Shown: one piece after another, positions 39,647 through 49,420 of the stretch
Position numbering within the stretch: the stretch's first letter is position 1
Layout: each line of letters starts with the position of its first letter
Assembly (NCBI GenBank): GCA_916613615.1
Contig: OU744725.1
Coordinates: 61,574,575 to 61,638,574 of the forward strand
Reading direction: 5' to 3'
DNA from: Steromphala cineraria
Lineage: Eukaryota; Mollusca; Gastropoda; Trochida; Trochidae
Length of the DNA stretch: 64,000 bases
Program-made: the position numbers and the translations under genes
Notes under the pieces: model-generated
The model's input: only the letters and a program-made list of their open reading frames with translations
Told to the model about the DNA's origin: nothing
The model's database searches: none

Positions 39647-40741
39647 ATGGGTTGTCTCCAAGACGGAATGAGGAGCGCAGGGTTCTCGGAAGCGGTAGCC
39701 AGCGCAGTGGCGACCTCACAGCGGTCATCCACGCGCAAGCTGTACGATTTCCAATGGGCTGCTTTCATGACCTTTTGCGAAGGGAAGGGGTTCGATGTGC
39801 GGTCGGTAACGGTGCCCCAGGTCGCGGATTACCTGGTCCACCTACGCACAGTGAGGAAGCTTAAGGCTTCCTCCATCAACACGAACCTCGCGGCCATTTT
39901 GTCCGTCCTTCGCAAAAAGGACCCCGACTTGAACACCTCGGTCCTTAAGGAGCTCATTAGGACGTACAGGAACGTGGATGGCCGCCACAAACTGAGACCG
40001 CCAGAGTGGGATCTGGCGATAGTTTTGAATCACCTCAAGTCTGAGCACTATGAGCCGCTGACGGACACGACGCTGCTGCGTCTCACCATTAAGACTTGCT
40101 TCTTAGTGGCAATGGGGTCAGCGGCCAGAATATCAGAGTTGCACGCGCTGCAAGCTGATTTGCTCAGGTTTGAGGTGAGAGATGGAGGGTCAGCGACTTT
40201 GGGTCTAGCACCGGAGTTCTTGTGTAAGAACCAGGGCGCTGACGAGCGTGGACGGACGTTCACACTGCCGTCAATCTCCTCGGCTATCGAGCCCACGGAC
40301 GAACAGGAACGCCTCCTCTGTCCGGTACGCGCTCTGCGCATCTACGTGGAAAAGACGTGCACGCTGAGACAGGGGAGGCGCAGGCTCTTCTTGCCTCACT
40401 CCCAGACAAGCTCAAAGGAGTTGGACAAGAGGCAGCTGGGAGTTTATCTCAGGTCGGCAGTAGTGGACGCCTACAAGGCGGCTGGACTGCCGGCGCCGGC
40501 GCGGACCAACCCGCATGAGATCAGGGCCATATCGGCGACTATGGCACTGCACAGCAACTTGTCAGTGGCGGACATCATGGCCGGCTGTTTCTGGAAGTCG
40601 GGCTTGGTGTTCGCCAACCATTACCTGCGCGATGTCTCCACGGAGGACCTGGAGGGCGTAGCCCGTCTGGGGGCGCAGGTCTTTGCCCAGCAGCGAACCA
40701 CGGGGGCCCCCCCTGGCAGGGGGCGCAACCATCCACGCTAA
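39647..40741 (+). CDS. DIRS tyrosine recombinase
   Basis: 364 codons from the proposed ATG at 39647, in a frame that overlaps the natural end of RT-RNase H, as in other DIRS elements. N-terminal SAM-like helical part (SSTRKLYDFQWAAFMTFCEG; RSVTVPQVADYLVHL). Catalytic residues of the lambda-integrase/tyrosine recombinase fold: R161 in SAARISELHAL, H290 and R293 in NPHEIRAIS, and the nucleophile Y326 in FANHYLRD. It inserts the circular DNA copy into the genome without target duplication. The frame is open for 442 codons further upstream, but that part is out-of-frame RNase H sequence. The recombinase looks intact. TAA stop at 40739-40741. Confidence 0.88.
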   Translation: MGCLQDGMRSAGFSEAVASAVATSQRSSTRKLYDFQWAAFMTFCEGKGFDVRSVTVPQVADYLVHLRTVRKLKASSINTNLAAILSVLRKKDPDLNTSVLKELIRTYRNVDGRHKLRPPEWDLAIVLNHLKSEHYEPLTDTTLLRLTIKTCFLVAMGSAARISELHALQADLLRFEVRDGGSATLGLAPEFLCKNQGADERGRTFTLPSISSAIEPTDEQERLLCPVRALRIYVEKTCTLRQGRRRLFLPHSQTSSKELDKRQLGVYLRSAVVDAYKAAGLPAPARTNPHEIRAISATMALHSNLSVADIMAGCFWKSGLVFANHYLRDVSTEDLEGVARLGAQVFAQQRTTGAPPGRGRNHPR

Positions 40742-40961
40742 CAGGGCCTCACGAGTTGAGAGGGGCTCTCAACCCATTTAATAAACTTGCTTGTTGAATG
40801 GTTATAGTGGTTTTGTGGTGTTTTAATTAGGGATCGTCGACCGCGAGAGGTCAGACAATTAATCCTCATTAGAACGGCCGCTCGCTAGGTCGCCGATCAT
40901 CAGAGCAATCTTGAGAGTTACCGCTATGCGACGAATTCTACCCGCCTCCTACAGTGGTATC

Positions 40962-41052
40962 AGGCTAAGGTCACTTGTCGGAGGTTAGTAACTAAATAAT
41001 AGTACGTTTTTGATTAAACGTCATTATTTTTACTTACCGTAGACAAGTGACC
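40962..41052 (+). repeat. DIRS internal complementary region
   Basis: AGGCTAAGGTCACTTGTCGG through GAGGTTAGTAACTAAATAAT is the complement of the left outer end (about 32477-32516). Directly joined to it, GTACGTTTTTGATTAAACG through CTTACCGTAGACAAGTGACC is the complement of the right outer end (about 41258-41308). The join at about 41001 therefore shows the element's two termini side by side. Confidence 0.9.
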
Positions 41053-41110
41053 GTCGTCATACCCGTCCCGCCTCCCCTCTTACGCATCCGTCGTTAATTG
41101 GGACTCCTAG

Positions 41111-41268
41111 GTAATGTGAATGATTCTAATTGGATGACAGGTCACGCCACACAGTGGACTAGTGACGGGCGGGTAACTCTGATTGATCTGCGTAATGATG
41201 TTTTCATTACTTCTGTGGGAATGAGTCGATTACATGTTATATGGCTAACAAGGCTAAGGTCACTTGTC
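41111..41268 (-). repeat. DIRS right inverted terminal repeat (158 bp)
   Basis: Starts GTAATGTGAATGATTC and ends AAGGTCACTTGTC; exact complement of 32499-32656 by eye. The unique outer right end (TACGGTAAGTAAAAATAATG...) follows to 41308. Confidence 0.88.
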
Positions 41269-41308
41269 TACGGTAAGTAAAAATAATGACGTTTAATCAA
41301 AAACGTAC

Positions 41309-41845
41309 TATATTTGATTACAGCAATATGGTTTAAAGCGTAGGCGATTTTACGATACATAAAAATAAAAATTAGAAAATTCCAATAAAAGTGTATATTA
41401 ATGTAATAATGTTGAGGAATATATGGATGACAACTTCTTTGTTCATTGTATGCGACGTTAAAGTAAAAAAAGTAGAAGTTGTCATCCATATATTCCTCAG
41501 CATTATTGTCATTCCAACTTCTAAAATGCCTCTCAAAGAAGTTATATTCATGTAGATTTTTATTTATTAAATTTTATGAAGTACGATATTTGAAGAACTT
41601 AGTAGTTTACATTTTATTATTTTTACAAATTTTATCAAATTTGATTACAGCAATATGGTTTGAAGCGTAAGCGATTTTACGATACATAAAAATAAAAATT
41701 AGAGAATTCCAATGAAAGTGTATTGTCATGTAGTTTTTTATTCATTAAAATTGATGAAGTGCGATATTTGAAGAACTTAGTAGTTTATTATTTTTACAAA
41801 TTGTATTATATTTGATTAAAGCAATATGGTTTATTCAGTTTAGTT
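41309..41845. repeat. 170-bp tandem repeat, two to three copies
   Basis: CAATATGGTTT(A/G)AAGCG starts units at about 41326, 41651 and (partial) 41821. The first unit is longer because a foldback element sits in it (41409-41503). Units carry GCGATTTTACGATACATAAA, TGAAGAACTTAGTAGTTTA and ATTTGATTA(C/A)AG. The left flank of the DIRS element belongs to the same array. Confidence 0.75.
41409..41503. repeat. Foldback element, GGATGACAACTTCTTT family
   Basis: TTGAGGAATATATGGATGAC and its complement frame a short A-rich centre. Longer relatives at 53108-53325 and 62165-62322. Confidence 0.65.
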
Positions 41846-42420
41846 TCAATCTCATCACACACTGCTACTTCAATGTATAGCATAATGCAATATCATAACC
41901 GTCTGTTTCTTTGTTAAGATAACAAGGATTGAGGACATCGTTCCTTCTTTCCTTGAATACCAGAATTATTGTTTGTATATTTAGATCCAAGTGGGGGCCA
42001 ATTTCTTTTTCAATCCATAGTAGTAGATCCTGCCACAGTTTTTTTGGGACAAAATTGCATTGGTATAGTCAATATATGATGAATGATTGAATGCCTTACA
42101 AAATTTACAAAATGGTGAATCTATAACTTTACATTCATATAAGGTTTTTTTAAATGATTACCTTCAGCAGTTTCTTAGGATTAATATTTCGTAATAAAGT
42201 TTTACCATTTAACCTTTTTGTAAATGTTTTTTTACTAAATACGAAACAACAGGAGGTCTCCTCAAATAAACGGAACGAAAGACGAAATCTTTACCACAAC
42301 GAAGGGCTGTTCTGAAACTTCAAGAGCAATCTTATTAAAATGTGATCTATTTGCTACACTGCCCTAAATTACCAACTTATTTTAATGAGATTGCCTCAAG
42401 AGCGCCATACCAAATGAGCA

Positions 42421-42467
42421 CCGATTGATTGATTGATTGATTGATTGATTAATTGATTGATTGATTA

Positions 42468-42558
<91 letters not shown>
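42421..42558. repeat. (GATT)n microsatellite
   Basis: About 34 copies of a four-base GATT unit with two GATTAATT interruptions near the left end. Confidence 0.95.
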
Positions 42559-42692
42559 TTATACATAGTCCAAAAAAAACTACAGGCAGGTGTTCATATA
42601 GTGTTTACCTCTAGCTCTTTAAACGCGGAAACAATTTGAATTGGAAATCACAGATGACCTGATATAAAAAGATGTTAACTTATCATAACTCC

Positions 42693-43045
42693 TAAAAGGG
42701 ACAGAAGCACGTTTAAGGGGAATATAAGGTGATGTCAGGGAAATGAAAATAAATGGTTCCAATTGAAAGACAGTGTATTTAAACTAAATGGAGCATTAAT
42801 AATTCAAATATATAACGTAAAGTTTGGTCATGCGATTCCTTTTTCTTACACAACATGAATTAAGGGTGTCCACATACAATGGCCGCTAATTGATTTTATG
42901 TGAATCTATATTCTTTGTCCTCTGACTATGGATTATTGGCTTTTGTAATGAGATTGTTGACACTGTCAATATCATACATTTAGCATTAACTTACAATTAT
43001 CAGTGAAATATTTAAAATATAAGATTATCCAAAAACGTGCTACTG
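42693..43045. mobile_element. MITE family A, copy fused to transposase relic
   Basis: Left end TAAAAGGGACAGAAGCACG, typical body, right end CAAAAACGTGCTACTGCC. The last bases of the right terminal repeat (CCTTTAA) are missing: sequence passes straight into the Mutator-like transposase fragment. Confidence 0.6.
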
Positions 43046-43733
43046 CCACCGTGATTCAGCTGTATGATGCAGGCCTCAGTGTAAGCCTGCTCCTTCTTCA
43101 AGAAGCTGATGGTTTTGAAGAGGTTTGGGTGGCACTCCGATGTTACAGTTGTCAGCTTCACTCCTCAACGTGGTTCGTTGTTCTGGGACCGACGGTGTTG
43201 TAGTGGTTCCACATCTGACGACCATGGTCACCTTCAACCCAGTAGCCTGTCACGTAGTCCTTGAATCCTTCAGTCGATGGATCGTCAGGGGATGATTCCA
43301 GGGCATACAGCCACATGTCACTTACTTTGTCCAGAGGAACCAGGGGTAGGGCAATTGCACGACGTACAAGCTTCGTGACGTGGGGGTTGTCTGCATACTG
43401 CTGCGTCAGTCCATGCTTTTGTACATTTCTCCATATAGCCTGGCTATAATGGAAAAAACAGCCCTTCGTGGTGGTACCCGGAAACACAGTGGTCACTGCA
43501 TTTTGTGCTGCAACTTCAAAGTCAGTAAAGACAAATGTGGGAGCGATGATGATGTTGTTGGCTGCAGCAAAGTCCTTCACGTGACTGAAGAACCGTTGGT
43601 AGGTTGTCTGCTTCTTGTTGGGGAGTAGTCCATAAACTAGAGGGAACATCTTACCATCCACAAACGCATGGATGGAATACAGCTGGGTGAAGATCTCAGG
43701 TGACTTGTCAAAGGTACCGTCGCAGAAGAATGT
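43030..43733 (-). pseudogene. Mutator-like (MULE) transposase fragment
   Basis: Minus strand. From the 5' end: FFCDGTFDKSPEIFTQLYSI, FVDGKMFPLVYGLLPNKKQT, IAPTFVFTDFEVAAQNAVTT, CFFHYSQAIWRNVQKHGL, TKLVRRAIALPLVPLDKVSD. DGTF and TDFE supply the first two acidic residues of the MULE DDE domain. Order and spacing match the MULE transposase family (Pfam MULE). At about 43160 the frame breaks (NHVEE then stop), and a shifted frame continues with CHPNLFKTISFLKKEQAYTE. No N-terminal zinc finger or start. A relic, not a working gene. Confidence 0.75.
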
Positions 43734-44029
43734 TCAAAAATAAAAAAATTCGTAATTTTGTTTAAAGTAGTCTATTATTAAGCAACAACACACTAGCTGT
43801 AAAAAAATATAAATAAAAGTATCCATGTACTTCAAATGAAAATGGCTTTGAAATAAATACCAATTCGTCACTGGTAAAGTTTACTTCACTGTCTACATAC
43901 ATTTTTCTCCTGGATTTAAAATTACATGGATATAAATTCACAAGTAACTTTCTCCCCCTTCACCGAGGCTAGCCAGCCTAATCCTAATCCCTAATAGATA
44001 GGATTAATTAACGCAGGGCTGGGTAGATG

Positions 44030-44276
44030 GGAATAACCCGTATTGAAACTTAATGAGGCACTAATAATCACATATGGTAAAGTTCAGCCATGCATTTCTT
44101 TTCTTAAACAAGACGAATATAAAGACTTTTATAATTTGTTCTCTGATTATAGATGATTGGTTTGTGTAATAAAATTTTTGACACTATCAAAATAATACAT
44201 TTAACATTAACGTACTAATATAAGTGAAAAATTTAAAATATTTTTTTTTTCAAAAAACGTGCTACTGCCCCTTTAA
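44030..44276. mobile_element. MITE family A, 5'-truncated copy
   Basis: Body (TAAAGTTCAGCCATGCATTT, TTGTTCTCTGATTATAGATG) and right end AAAACGTGCTACTGCCCCTT TAA, left end lost. With the copy at 42693 it brackets the transposase fragment. Confidence 0.6.
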
Positions 44277-44592
44277 GTGCCTCTAAAACAAGAAGGAAAT
44301 ATATATTCACTACGAATAACTCACCAATTGTGATATTACATGTCATACGAGCTTAGCTATATTGCCTATGAACATAACATAACTACAATTGTATTTACGA
44401 TAACTCTCCTGGCAGAAACAGGCAAATAGTAGAACTCTATTTTAACTGTTAATTACATTGCTGTTACTCATTGCTACCTGTTCAATGGTTGAATGAATCT
44501 GAATGACATTGTACTCCTCGAACTGTGGACTGGGTAATCACATGGCTGTAGTGTAAATATTTCGTCATGTGATAAACCAATAAATAATAAAC

Positions 44593-44626
44593 TGTCTGTC
44601 TGTCTGTCTGTCTGTCTGTGATACTC
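44593..44626. repeat. (CTGT)n microsatellite
   Basis: About seven CTGT units. A shorter run lies at about 44861-44873, after AATAAAATATT, reminiscent of a retroposon tail. Confidence 0.8.
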
Positions 44627-45600
44627 CTGAGCACCTGAGTGCTTGTACTTGTTGAATTGTCTTTTAGAATTTCCATGTTGTTAATATGTGTTTATATCTT
44701 CTTACCTATGTGTACATTTTAGCTCTTTCATTTATTTCTGTATTTGTAATGATTTATTGTCTCTCATAAGTCGCTGAGCGGCTGGTCGTAGCTTACTTTA
44801 TTATTTATTATTATATAATTTTATGACTTGTATCTACGAGTGAGACATTAATAAAATATTCTGTCTGTCTGTCTTCTCTTTCGCAATCTGCAACTTGTGA
44901 AAGGCTAATCATACGATACGATGACATAACCTTTTAAAAGTAGGTCTCTATAATTCTTATGGTTGACGCGAGGGGGCTCATAGTGCACATTGATATTACA
45001 TGTAGTAAACTAAGATGTATTGAGAGAAATAATCCATTGATCGTTTTTAGAACTGTTAAAATAATGCCAATTTCGTAAGACCTTATTTCACTTTACGAGT
45101 AAAAAAGGATGATAGATCTTTTTGAAGTTAATGTTTCTGCCCAGCTAACACAAAACGTTTCTAAAACGTTTCCTGAAAGTTTCTGTGAGAAACGTTTCCA
45201 AGAAACGTTTATACAACGTTTTAGAAACATTTCTGGAAACGTTTCTGCACAACGTTTTAGAAACGTATTGAAGAAACGTTCTCGTGACGTTTCTTTGAAA
45301 CTTTACAGAAATGTTTTTCATATACGTTTTTGTAGCGTTTTGAAAACGTTTCGAATCCAAAGGAAGAAAACGTTGTGGAAATGTTTATAAAACGTTTCAG
45401 TTTTTCATTGAAAAATATTCATCAATAGTTTCAATCACCAAGCTAACATTAATGTTTCTCATGTTTGTAAAAATGAGTGTGCTAAATAAGTCAATTCCAT
45501 TACGCAAACTCGAGTTTATTAGACAGAAGGTAAAAACATTCAATGAATTTCATCATACAAGTTGGCCGTCAAATACCGCAAGAAACGTCACTATGCATTA

Positions 45601-45621
45601 TGACGTCATAACATGACGTCA
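45601..45621 (+). promoter_or_regulatory. Paired CRE-like sites TGACGTCA
   Basis: Perfect palindromes TGACGTCA at 45601-45608 and 45614-45621, five bases apart, about 70 bp before a strong splice donor. This is the known binding sequence of CREB/ATF-family bZIP factors; a promoter role is inference. Confidence 0.4.
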
Positions 45622-48600
45622 CACATTGACACAGCGATGGTAACGGGAAGGCGCACTGTCAAAAGTCTTGAAAGCTGAAGTCTGTTACAAGGTACGTGTA
45701 TTTCCTGCGTTTCTATTATAAATATCTAAAGGTAGCGGGACATATGTAGTTTGAAAGTATGTTGATCTTATAAAAGAAGCCTATAGCTAACTTGTAACTT
45801 TAGTTGCAAGTGTCCATTGGTGTGTTGTTTTTCAAATATGTGCCCCAGGTATAATTTCTCATTTAAAATTTCTTTCATTATTCTCTCATTTAGATTCCAA
45901 TCATGTTCCGATGCCGTCAGGCTTTTTGCTGAAATATCTGCACATCTATAATGGAGGATGAACCCGAAGAGTAGGCCTATTCAGTACCGTAAGTTCTGTT
46001 GTTTATGCAGTTTACTATTCAAACCTCATGTTTACTGTCATGCAAAAGTACGATGTATTGGAATCTAATATTCGCGTCAATTTAATTCTTCTAGAGATGC
46101 CATGACAATGTTTTACCATGTTTTTTTATGTTCTACAGTTTCCACTTGGGTCCCGATTCCCGATGTTCTGAAGTTTGTGCTGTTGATGACACGGATTTAT
46201 AAAACGCTGACAATATGACGTGACTTGGAAACAGATCGAAAGTAAGCTTGAAATTGAAATAACATGTTTGTTTTAAACATTTACGTACTTCCCTACTCTG
46301 TAATATAACATTATAACCATTTGATGAGAAGTTTTGTTATCACTTGACACACTGGCCTTACTATATAGCCTTTAGCCTGTCTACTAAACCTATTTTGACG
46401 TTACTGAAATTACGGGTTTTACGTTTAACCCCCTTGGTGCCAAAGCGAACGCACTTTGGACGGCCGCTTTCATAAATGACTGGATCGCGTGGACGCAGTT
46501 TACAAATATATACAATAGTGTGCCATTTTTATGTCAAAGTTGACGTTATCCCCGTAGATATTATTTTACTGTAGCATAAATCATTTTCACGGATATGTAC
46601 TTATCGTTTCCCTATATCATGTTTTGTTTATAGACGTTATTTCCATAGACATACATGTTAAGCAAGTGTAGCAAAAATGTAAATGCATTTATTTTCCGTC
46701 GCAATCTGTTCAATTTTTGCACGATTATAACAAATCATCTCAGCTACAACCTAATAATTCTTTGTAATTTTTCATTGATTATCTAGGGAACGGATTCAAT
46801 TTTATCAAATTGTGTACATTAATGTGTACACGTTTATAATGGTGATCTATGGGACACGTTTCCATTTCTTCTATGTGCAACAGTAAGATCCAGCACGAAT
46901 TTCTTTCATGAAAATTATTTATGCTACACTAATTTAACACGAGAGTCTATGGAAAAAATTTCACCGTCCGAATATAACTGACACTGATCTGTACATCGAA
47001 CTAACATGTACTGCTTCATTTAGTTTAAATACTTTGTCTTTCAATTGGAACCATTAATTTTCATTTTGCCTGACATCACCTTATCCCCTAAAAACGTGCT
47101 ACTGTCCCTTTAATACACGACATTGAAAATTATTTATAAAGATCTCAAATCTCACATCTCATATCTTTATTCAATTCAAATCATGTAGATGTGACTTAAT
47201 AGAAATACTTATTTCTCAACTTTGCAACTGCATTAGTTTTTAGATCTAGTACTGAAATATTATCACTTTATAAACTTCTGTTTAAAAAGTCAAGTAAAAT
47301 TATCGTCTAACTTTTTTAATGACACATTCTAAAGCCTCACCCCCACAAAAAACAACAACAAACAAACAGCAAACAAACTAACAAACTAACAACCAAAAAC
47401 CAAATAGAGTATTTTGGATACTTAGACAGCACCCAAAGGGTTAAAGAGAAAACATTCGAGACTCAACAGTCTTAGATGCAACAATGTTGTACATTCGGGG
47501 TCGCTCAAGTGTACGTCGACCGACACAAGCCGAGAATATTACGTGTGACGAACAGGCACTGGCTCGGATTTGCACATCAAGCCGAACTCGCTGATTTCAT
47601 ACTACAATATTCCTAACATCTATCACTTCAATGTATGAATATTTAAAACGAAACGTAATTATAGAATAAGTTGATTCTGTAATATGCGATTTACTCATTA
47701 AATAATCTACTATGACCGTGTATTTTATAAATACCGTAAAACCTACTAAAGAAATTACCTGTCATGAATAAAAGCCGGGTTTAATTCAACAATGTAATGC
47801 AGATGGTTGGGTTTTTTCACTTTTTAATTATTCATATTCGCCTTACAGTCACTTGAATAAATGCCAGGTCAAATATGTAATCTGTTTTTGATAAATAATT
47901 ACTACTTGCTTATTCAATGTTTTATGAGTATATATTGTTAGCACCATTTATTGCAAGTAGCTAGGCGGCTTCATGTACCGTAAATCCTAGTATAATCGTT
48001 TGTCTTAGCAATCGCCTGGTCACCTACAAAATTAAAGATGAATTTTTTATTCTTAAAAATATAAGGCATATTTATTCGACGTTTGACCTCACGGCACAAA
48101 GCGACTATCCACAGTAAAGTCTAAACGTATATATATATTTTTAGTACTATTTACTCTATCTAAGAAGTTGACAAAATCCTGTGGTCAAATCTGTGTATGA
48201 AATTATGAAGCGTTATATTATGCTGTTATTAACGAATTGACTACACATCACATTAATTAGTTACTAGTTCTCTGTGCTATTTATATTTCAAATAATGAGA
48301 TACATGTATTTACAAATATTTTAAGTAAATAAAAATTATTGTCATACAAGTCATCTAAGACATGAAAATAAATTTGTTATACTTATAAATTATTTGAGAT
48401 ATGGTAGTTTTATATGTAGTTCGACATATATATTGACGGTATAGATTAACATATTGATTTCATTATCTTATTCAATACTGTAGCTATCTTATGTGCTAAG
48501 AATTGACTAATAAATGAGAGATTTGTTTTTTCAGTGACGGCGGACCTATTGTTGGCATGACATGGATGAAGATAACGTGATCTCATACAATGTACCTGTA

Positions 48601-48635
48601 AATTCAGCGAAATAAAGCTTTTGACTTAAGGAGAA
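45622..48635 (+). ncRNA. Candidate four-exon spliced non-coding transcript
   Basis: Proposed exons: about 45622-45691 (donor AAG/GTACGT), 45894-45988 (acceptor TCATTTAG, donor ACC/GTAAGT), 46139-46241 (acceptor TTCTACAG, donor AAA/GTAAGC), 48535 to about 48635 (acceptor GTTTTTTCAG, AATAAA at 48611). Splice signals are good and in order, and CRE-like sites precede exon 1. No frame exceeds about 20 codons (for example MEDEPEE and stop), so it would be non-coding or make only tiny peptides. It lies within the AACGTTTC-bounded element. Prediction from signals only. Confidence 0.35.
46985..47113. mobile_element. MITE family A fragment
   Basis: Right end only: TTCAATTGGAACCATTAATT, TGACATCACCTTAT, AAAACGTGCTACTGTCCCTT TAA. 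Inserted in the long intron of the candidate transcript. Confidence 0.55.
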
Positions 48636-49420
48636 ATCTTATTGTTATTTAACTTAAGGAGAAATTAATTTTACTGTCTTAATCTGCTCTAGCAGTAAAT
48701 TCAATGTGTTGAATTTTAAAGTATTTCGAGTTAATTTGAAACTGTGAATTGTGCTGTTTTAAAAGCTTGAAAAAGTAGAGAGATTTAAGAGCCAATGCGG
48801 CATTATTTGCGATGGACTTTGTCCATATTTTTCACACAGGTAGCTTCGATTTCAGTGCAGTTTATTTTTTTCATAATCACCATATAGATATCCTGTGATG
48901 AAACTAACTTTAATGACTTGAGAAACGGCTTTTAAATGCATTGTATGGTTGCGTCCGGAATATTTGTTGACATTGCCTTAATGATTGAAAAGGTGATACC
49001 TCTAGAAACGTAGGGGTTGTTTTTGGAACGCACAACTGGAAAATGCAAACCAGAAATCTTAACATGTGTGGATGTCGGATTTCACTAAAAATGTTTTCTC
49101 TCTAAAGGTTATAACATACTTTTGGGTTTCTCAGTTGCATTTTCTACATGTGTGAGGCCAAGATGGAGTAAACCCAACTTTGTTCGATTGGTAAATGTAC
49201 AACAGTAACTTTTTAAAAGTACAAATAAGCCACAAACAACACCAGGTCGAAAGTTTCTCAAAGGTTTCCTGAACGTTTCTTCAAAACGTTTTCTTACAAC
49301 GTTTCTGAAACGAAAAAAAAACTCCACAAAATTACGTTGCAGAAACGTTTTTCAAAACGTTTCTGAAACCAAAAGGTAACGTTTCAGAAACGTTGTAGGA
49401 ACGTTTCTGTGTTAGCTGGG

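Larger units (their letters stand above)
32477..41308 (+). mobile_element. DIRS-type tyrosine-recombinase retrotransposon
   Basis: About 8.8 kb, of which about 2.4 kb is internal amplification. Architecture, left to right: inverted terminal repeat, GC-rich leader repeats, gag-like ORF, RT-RNase H, tyrosine recombinase, internal complementary region, inverted terminal repeat. This is the known DIRS plan, in which the complementary region holds the joined outer ends and is thought to template closure of a circular DNA that the recombinase inserts. No target duplication is seen, as expected. GC content is far above the surroundings. The RT-RNase H region is disrupted, so this copy is unlikely to be autonomous. 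Confidence 0.9.
45140..49420. mobile_element. 4.3-kb element with AACGTTTC-rich inverted ends
   Basis: Left end CCCAGCTAACACAAAACG, right end ...GTTTCTGTGTTAGCTGGG, inverted. The left arm (45140-45412) and right arm (49255-49420) are packed with AACGTTTC/GAAACGTT steps every 10-20 bp. No transposase is found inside and no clear target duplication is seen, so the superfamily is open. The interior carries a possible spliced transcript. Confidence 0.6.

Noticed and set aside
38318..40741. An 807-codon RNase H-recombinase fusion protein
   Set aside because: The long frame exists only because of the ten-C frameshift and the tandem units. The part between RNase H and the recombinase is out-of-frame sequence, so the recombinase is annotated from 39647.
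45109..45390. Protein made of NVSxxF repeats (both strands)
   Set aside because: It is the translation of the AACGTTTC-rich transposon arm, open on both strands.
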